Source of the DNA: Caenorhabditis remanei
Lineage: Eukaryota > Nematoda > Chromadorea > Rhabditida > Rhabditidae
NCBI RefSeq assembly: GCF_010183535.1
Contig: NC_071330.1
Coordinates: 16,597,717-16,661,716 of the forward strand
Reading direction: 5' to 3'
Length of the DNA: 64,000 bases
Part shown: positions 58,187 to 64,000 of the stretch, piece by piece
How positions within the stretch are numbered: the first letter of the stretch is position 1
How the letters are laid out: each line of letters starts with the position of its first letter
Notes under the pieces: generated by a model
The model's input: only the letters and a program-made list of their open reading frames with translations
Told to the model about the DNA's origin: nothing
Databases searched by the model: none
Made by a program: the position numbers and the translations under genes

Positions 58187-59300
58187 GTTTTTTTTAATGA
58201 ATTCCAGACGAATCAGAATAGTCATGACAACATTTTCTGGGTTGGGTTTATTGGACACTGCATACCATACTCAACATGTCTCTTAAATAAATACTGTCAC
58301 AGAAATTTGCCAGTCTGCCGCTATATAGTGAAAATGTATATAGAGAGTGGGATATTGTCACAACAAAAAAGTTCCGGCATTTTTTCTCACGTCAGAGAAA
58401 AATTATGTGAGTTTTATGCTTTAAAAAAAGACTTTCTGAATTTGGCTGTAATTTTTTTAGGTCAATTATTTCGTGTTTTGCACCGAAAATGCAGATTTTT
58501 CAGGTTATCAATCAGAATTGTGTAAAATTCAATTCTTTATTTTATATGCCAGAAAATAACTTTTTTGATACAGAAAAAAAAAATTTCAGAAAAATGAGTA
58601 TAACGTTTTTGGCAGAAAACATGTTCTCATGAAAATTGCACTTAATGTACTCGAGGATGCTTGAAACTGGTACATTTTTAATTTTGAAAAGAAAATTGTT
58701 GCCTAAATTTCTGAAAATCATCTTTTACTGAAAATCGTTTTTTTCTGTATTTAAAAAGTCATTTTCTGACCAAAATTCTCGTTTTTTCTGGCTCATAATA
58801 TAGATAATTTAATTTTTCATAAAGAATGGGACCTTTTTTCATCGGTTGCAATTTCTGAAAACCTGAAAATACTGGATTTTCAGTGCAAAAATAGAATAAT
58901 AATTGAATTAAAACGGGAAAAAACGGCTTCAGTTCTTTTTCTGAAATTCGAAAATTTTTGTCTGAAATTCAGAAATTTTTGTCTCTAAGTTCTGAAATTT
59001 TTGTCTCTAAATTCTGAAATTTTCTTCTGAAATTCAGAAATTTTTTATTAGAATTCTGAAATTTTCGCACTTGAAATTCTGAAGTTTTCGTCTGAAATTC
59101 TGCAATTTTCGTTTTGAAATTTTCTTCTAAAGTCCGAATAGTTAATTACGAACACATTTCCCCCTCTTTCCCTCATATTTCCTCCACCTGTCCTTTTTTT
59201 CCATATACTAATTATATCCTTCCCACAGACATACACATATCCCCCTTTTCCCCTTTTCTTTAATGTCTGTGTCTCCCTCCTCCTCTTCTCTCTCTCTTTC
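58187..59300. other. Intergenic AT-rich DNA
   Basis: About 58,198-58,268 is a fragment of the dispersed repeat (GGGTTGG.TTTATTGGACACTGC, cf. 29,830 kb region). From 58,900 to 59,110 there is a degenerate tandem of TCTGAAATT(C/T) units. 59,160-59,300 is strongly pyrimidine-rich. No gene seen. Confidence 0.6.
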
Positions 59301-59303
59301 CCG

Positions 59304-59318
59304 GTTGCCCTTGACAAC
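59304..59318 (+). promoter_or_regulatory. Candidate X-box (DAF-19/RFX site) of the IFT121 gene
   Basis: GTTGCC-CTT-GACAAC fits the RYYNYY-N(1-3)-RRNRAC X-box consensus and is a near-palindrome. It lies 135 bp upstream of the start codon, where X-boxes of ciliary genes are usually found. Binding is inferred. Confidence 0.6.
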
Positions 59319-59452
59319 AACGCCCGTTTCACCACCCCGGAGCACCTATTTCTTGTATTACCCAATTCAAAGTCACAATGATCTCAAAAATGGCACCGCC
59401 CGTCTTAAACTCCATGGCGAATTATAATGAGAAGACGATATCGAAGATTCAT

Positions 59453-62400
59453 ATGTGTGTTTTTCGAAAAGTGAGTTTTTTAACCTTTTTTATCTGGATT
59501 TTAGGCTTGAAAAACTATTTTTAACCAGAAAAATATATTATTCAGTTCAACATGAGTCTCCCTGACAACGCACAGCTCCATTTCTCCGAGTGGAATTATA
59601 ACAACAACTACATAACCTGTGGTGGAGCCCTGGGTACCCTCAAAGTGGTGAAAATCGGGTTGGACCCGGTGGACACAAAACAGAATCCCGCAACAGCCTC
59701 CCTGATTGTCAATCAGACATTGGAGGGGCATCAAAGTGGTGAGAGTGGTGAAGTATAGGTGTTAACTGGGGTGGTTTCAGCGACGGTACTGATTGCGACG
59801 TGGAATGAGAATCATCAGAAGTTGACGACTAGCGACACATCTGGGTTGATAATTGTGTGGGGATTGTTCAATGAGCAATGGGTGGAGGAGATGATTAATA
59901 ATAGGTGAGCAAATTATGCAGTTTTCTGGCACAAAAACCTTTTTTTTAAACAAGAATTAGTAATTTTTGTTTAAAAAAAGGAAATATTTAGTTAAAAACG
60001 CGCTGAATTTGTGATTCTTAACTTTGAGAACGTGTCTTGATCATAATTTTTGTCCCAATACCCCAATTTTTGTAGAAATTTTAGATAAAACCCAGTTATT
60101 CATTTTTGTAGTTGATGACTTTTTTCTACGGGGGAGTCCTAGGGAATTATGGAGCTGCAAAGGTAATTAAGACACGTATAAAAATCATGTCAACTACAGA
60201 AGTGAATGTTTGAGGATACATGCATGATTATACTCATTTGAAAGCTGAAAATGTGCAAATTCGAAAAATAGAACTGAAATTAAGTTTGGCAGAAAACTGT
60301 GAGAGTTACAGCAATTTTTACTAATTTTAGTATATTGATAAGTTTTGAAAATCCATAAGCAATTTTAGGGTAGCAATATTCGAAATTACATGAAAAATTC
60401 ATCTATTTAGGATATGCGACTTTAAAATCGCTGTGAGACCCTGAAAACCGTCCCCCCGAACTACCTACAGTACCGGACAAAAAGGTATGAACTTTGTCTG
60501 TTTTCAGTGGAAAATGACCAACTTTGAGAGTGTGTCATAGTAGCTCTGATTGTTACACTAAGAAAACTTTTAATGGATCATATAGATTAAACGTAGAGCT
60601 CCATTTTTGTAGTTGATAACTTTTTTGTACGGACACTCCCTAGAGAGTTACATATCGACAAAGTAATTTTTTCCTCAAATCGACAAATTTCAGTGCAAAA
60701 TAGTGCGATTTTTGAGCTGTCGTCTTAAAATGACCATAACTGCCTAGGGAGCGTTCGTACAAAAAAGTTGTCAACTACAAAAATGGAGCTCTACGTTCAA
60801 TCTATATAATCCATTGAAAGTTTTCTTAGTGTAACAATCAGAGCTACTATGACACACTCTCAAAGTTGGTCATTTTCCACTGAAAACAGTCAAGTTGACA
60901 CTTTTTTGTCCGGTACTGTATATAGGCTAGGCGCTAAAAATCGCTCAATTTTTTCTATTACAGAAACAAAAGTGTTGTCGTTGGAATCGTCTGGAACCAA
61001 GATGGAACAAAAATTGCTATTGCCTATGCGGATGGTAATGTTATAGTAGGAACCCTGGAGGGAAACCGGATTTGGAATAAGGAATTGGATATGCAACTAG
61101 CGGCGTGTGAGGTGAGTTGTAGTTTGTAGTTTGTAGTGGGACAAATGAAGTTTTTTTTCTTTCAGTGGGCACCGGATGGAGAGATGTTGATATTTGGAAC
61201 TGCTGATGGGAAAGTGGTGGTGTTCGATGAGACTGGATCGCATTTTGTGAGTGAAAATGGGGTTTTTGGGGCAACAAAATGGCAAAAAAGTGGTATTTTT
61301 ACTGGGAAAATTGGATTTTTGAGCTCAAAACTAAGTTTTTAAATCAGAACTGAGTTTTGGAGCAAAAACTAAGTTTTTTGACCCAAACATTAGTCTTTTT
61401 CAAGTAAAAAATACGTTTTTTTTTTAGTCAAAACTAAGTTTTTTAAACCAAGTATACGTTTTTTTTTTGAAGTCAAAAGTACGTTTTTAAGTTAAATTGT
61501 TTTTTTAAAAGCATTTTTGTTTCTAAAAGCTCAAAATCACAGTTTTTGAATTAAATTTTATTTTAGTGCTCGATTTTATTTTCAAAAACATCATTTGGTG
61601 CCAAATGTGAACAGTTTCAGCTGAAATTCGGGTCCCAGAGCTTATAAATAACAAAAATCACATTTTTAAAGTTTTTGAGCTTAAAATAGGGTATGTTAGG
61701 CTAAAATAGGCTAAAATATGCTAAAATAGGCTAAAATAAAATTAAAAAATAGACTATTTTCGTGCTGAAAATATCTAGAATTGCCTCAAATGTTCTCTGC
61801 GTCTCCCCACACTCTCACCGCCACATTTTTCAGCTGGACATCCCAATGCACTGCCTGGAAACGGAGGATTTGGAGCAAGCTCTCGCCAAAAGTAATGTTT
61901 TAATTTTTTCCCCGAAATTTCCCAATAAAATAAAGTTCATCCAGAAGAAAACCAACGGGAGGAAATAGTTGTGATCAAGTACTGGAGTCCCACTCTCAAA
62001 TCGAAAGCGGTAATGGAGGAAATGGAAAAAGAGTGGGAGAAGGAGATGGCGAAGGAGAGGGAACCTCAAGGCACGGCGGTGTTTAACAACTATCCAACAC
62101 AGAAACCACATAGGGAATACGTGGAACCGGATAAGAGTAGTGAACCTCATCAACCCATCCCACCGGATCGTCCCAGGTTTATGGTGGCTTATCAGAGGGG
62201 GATTCTGCAGTTGATGAGGTCGATTCAAGATCCAGGTAAGTGGGAATATGAGAAACTTTTTAGTCATTAGGGAAGGATCCCGAGTTGAGATGGCTGAGAT
62301 TGGCTAAGATCGGTTTAGATTGGCTAAAATTGGTTGAGATCGGTTGAGATAGTTTAAAATCGGTTAAGATTGGCTAAGATTAGCTAAGGTTGATTAAGAT

Positions 62401-63993
62401 CGGCTAAGATTGGTTTAGATTTAGATTGGTTAAGATCGGCTGAGATCGGCTGAGGTTGGCAAGGATCGGTTAAAATCGGTTAAGATCCGAGGTTTCATGT
62501 AATAGAAGCTACAGGTCGCACGTAAATTAGAATTTTTGTAATTGACACGGACCCCTTCGCGCCCGACTAATGTACTACTATACCTAAATCTGTCTGTGTG
62601 TCTGAGAGTTCTTCTTCTAATATAATATTTGAGATTTTTCTATAAGAAATTTTAGTAACATGGACAAACAGACACACGGATGGACAGAAAACTATAGTCC
62701 TACTTTTTAAACATTTCCGCAGCGAACTTTCTGGAAATGAGTTAGGAAACAGAAATGAAGGAAACTAGATTGGCTAAGATTGGTTAAGATCGGTTTAGAT
62801 CGGCTAAGATTGGTCCCTGAGCTAGTACTATGTCTCTGTTATATTAAAGATTGGCGTAATACTCATTATTTGTACCGAGGGCAGGGCCAAAGACCAAAAT
62901 CACCAAAATGACATTTTAGCCTGGCCGGAAGGTACAATAATGAGTCTTAAATCTAACTTTACTATATTAGGGGCATAGTACTAGTTGAGAAACCAATCTC
63001 GGCCAGTTTTAAACGATCTTAACCGATCCAAACCGATTTCAACCAACTTTAAACAATATGAACCAATCTTAACCGATCTTAGCCAATTTTTAACGATCTA
63101 AACCGATTAGATGTTATAAGACAGAAAACTAATGACAAATTCGAGTTTGTCACACTTTCAGCTATCTAATTATATCTTTCAGAGCCCGTAGTGGTCCGCC
63201 TCCCCAATGTAAAAATCACTGGAGCCAAGTGGTCTCCCAACGGAGCATTTATTGCTATTTCGGGAACAGACCTGGATAAAGAAGAGCCCCGGCACTCTCA
63301 TATCCATTTTCTGTCTGCGTATGGACATGTAAGATTTCAATTTTAAATGGATGAGAAGCCATATTTTGTAGAAAATCGGATTCTTCCAACATTTCGAGAC
63401 TCGTATCACGGGAATTTGTTGGGAAGGCACTGGACTACGAATGTCGATTGCGGCGGATGGAAATTTGTTCATTGGACACGTGAGACCGGAGTTTAAAGTG
63501 AGTTTAGTATTGTAGATGGGTTACTGTAGCTGGGCTTAGAATCTGTAGTCAATTTAGATAACTTTGGTAGCGAAAAACGTGAAAAACACTAAATTTGAGT
63601 ATAGATTCTGATTCTTCACTGTAAAAATTATTTACTGCCAGTGAAAATGGCCGAAAAGTTCACTAAAACGCAAAAATTGTAACCTCAAAGGCTCAGGAAC
63701 AGGTCTCACAGTTTTGGGAAAAGAATTCGAATTCGACAACAAATGTTTAATTGGAATAGTAATTCTACATGGTCATTTTGAAATTTAGGCTGGTGATCTA
63801 GAATTCTTCAATTCTAGGCCACCAAACAAAAAGTACTGTAATTGTAGCACAAAAAATTGTTCTCACATAATCCAACAACAAAAAAATATATATATATATA
63901 ATTTTGCAGTGGGGAGCGCTGGTCGACGCCATCGTCTATGTCTTCCAAAGAGAGGAGCTCTCGCAGTATACTGTTATGTTCTACGATCATAAG
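59453..63993 (+). CDS. ifta-1: IFT121/WDR35, intraflagellar transport complex A subunit (5' part; runs off the window)
   Basis: Ten exons (59453-59470, 59546-59738, 59781-59904, 60964-61111, 61166-61246, 61834-61891, 61945-62235, 63183-63328, 63372-63497, 63910-63993) join with consistent phase to 423 codons, ending at an exon-donor boundary near the window edge. The protein follows the IFT121 N-terminal WD40 propeller: [125 protein letters not shown] carries retrograde transport in cilia; in nematodes these are sensory neuron cilia. The six-codon first exon is supported by the short N terminus of the family. Residues about 210-290 form a charged linker ([16 protein letters not shown]) where the vertebrate protein has propeller sequence. 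The remaining propeller and TPR part lie beyond the window. Confidence 0.92.
60466..60920. mobile_element. Tc1/mariner-type palindromic MITE in ifta-1 intron 3
   Basis: TA-CAGTACCGGACAAAAA at the left and TTTTTGTCCGGTACTG-TA at the right, so a TA target duplication is likely. Arms of about 200 bp are over 90% identical by eye (GAGAGTGTGTCATAGTAGCT, GAGCTCCATTTTTGTAGTTG). Older relatives lie at 4394 and 7323, with a fragment at about 60,095-60,230. Confidence 0.85.
62285..63110. repeat. Inverted minisatellite in ifta-1 intron 7
   Basis: Degenerate tandem of GATTGGCTAAGATCGGTT-like units at about 62,285-62,490 and 62,765-62,815, and the reverse complement (AACCGATCTTAACCGAT-like) at about 62,995-63,110. 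The DNA between includes the pair TTTGTACCGAGGGCAGGGCC and its surroundings, with no gene. Confidence 0.65.
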
Positions 63994-64000
63994 GTGAGTT

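Overview
This is nuclear DNA of a Caenorhabditis-type nematode. Introns of 44-60 bp with TTTCAG acceptors, candidate spliced-leader acceptors a few bases before start codons, four small insulin-like peptide genes, palindromic MITEs and an IFT121/WDR35 gene with a candidate ciliary X-box all point there. I cannot name the species.

Layout. 1-8.9 kb: two six-cysteine insulin-like genes (2677-3058 plus, 5947-6208 minus), a likely insulin relic between them (about 4951-5084) and two exons of a Cys-rich repeat protein (7049-7313), separated by foldback elements. 8.9-16 kb, minus strand: a well-supported 275-aa orphan gene (8946-10771), then two tandemly duplicated loci (11.2-12.1 and 13.3-16.0 kb), the second with exons for a three-helix membrane protein. 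16.8-20.7 kb, plus strand: two adjacent unrecognised multi-exon genes, possibly an operon. 20.9-32.2 and 41.0-47.6 kb: copies of a dispersed repeat whose best conserved part looks like a TATA promoter. 32.3-40 kb: two eight-cysteine insulin-like genes (33168-33602 plus, 39010-39467 minus) in an inverted duplication, with several young MITE insertions in and around it. 47.7-58 kb: retroelement remains (an env-like fragment of the phlebovirus-glycoprotein type and two LINE reverse transcriptase fragments) around a 5.9-kb satellite of 115-bp units. 58.1 kb: tRNA-Lys(UUU). 59.4 kb to the end: the first ten exons of the IFT121 (ifta-1) gene.

How the genes relate. The four insulin-like genes share one phase-1 intron of about 50 bp and three have a clear TATA box, so they are one secreted-ligand family in two structural classes. 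IFT121 acts in retrograde intraflagellar transport in ciliated sensory neurons, the cells that express many nematode insulins; that link is background knowledge, not something the sequence shows. The intergenic space is unusually rich in inverted-repeat elements, several of which can be dated by target-site duplications or by an empty paralogous site.

Gene models were spliced by eye and reading phase was checked at each junction. No similarity search was run.
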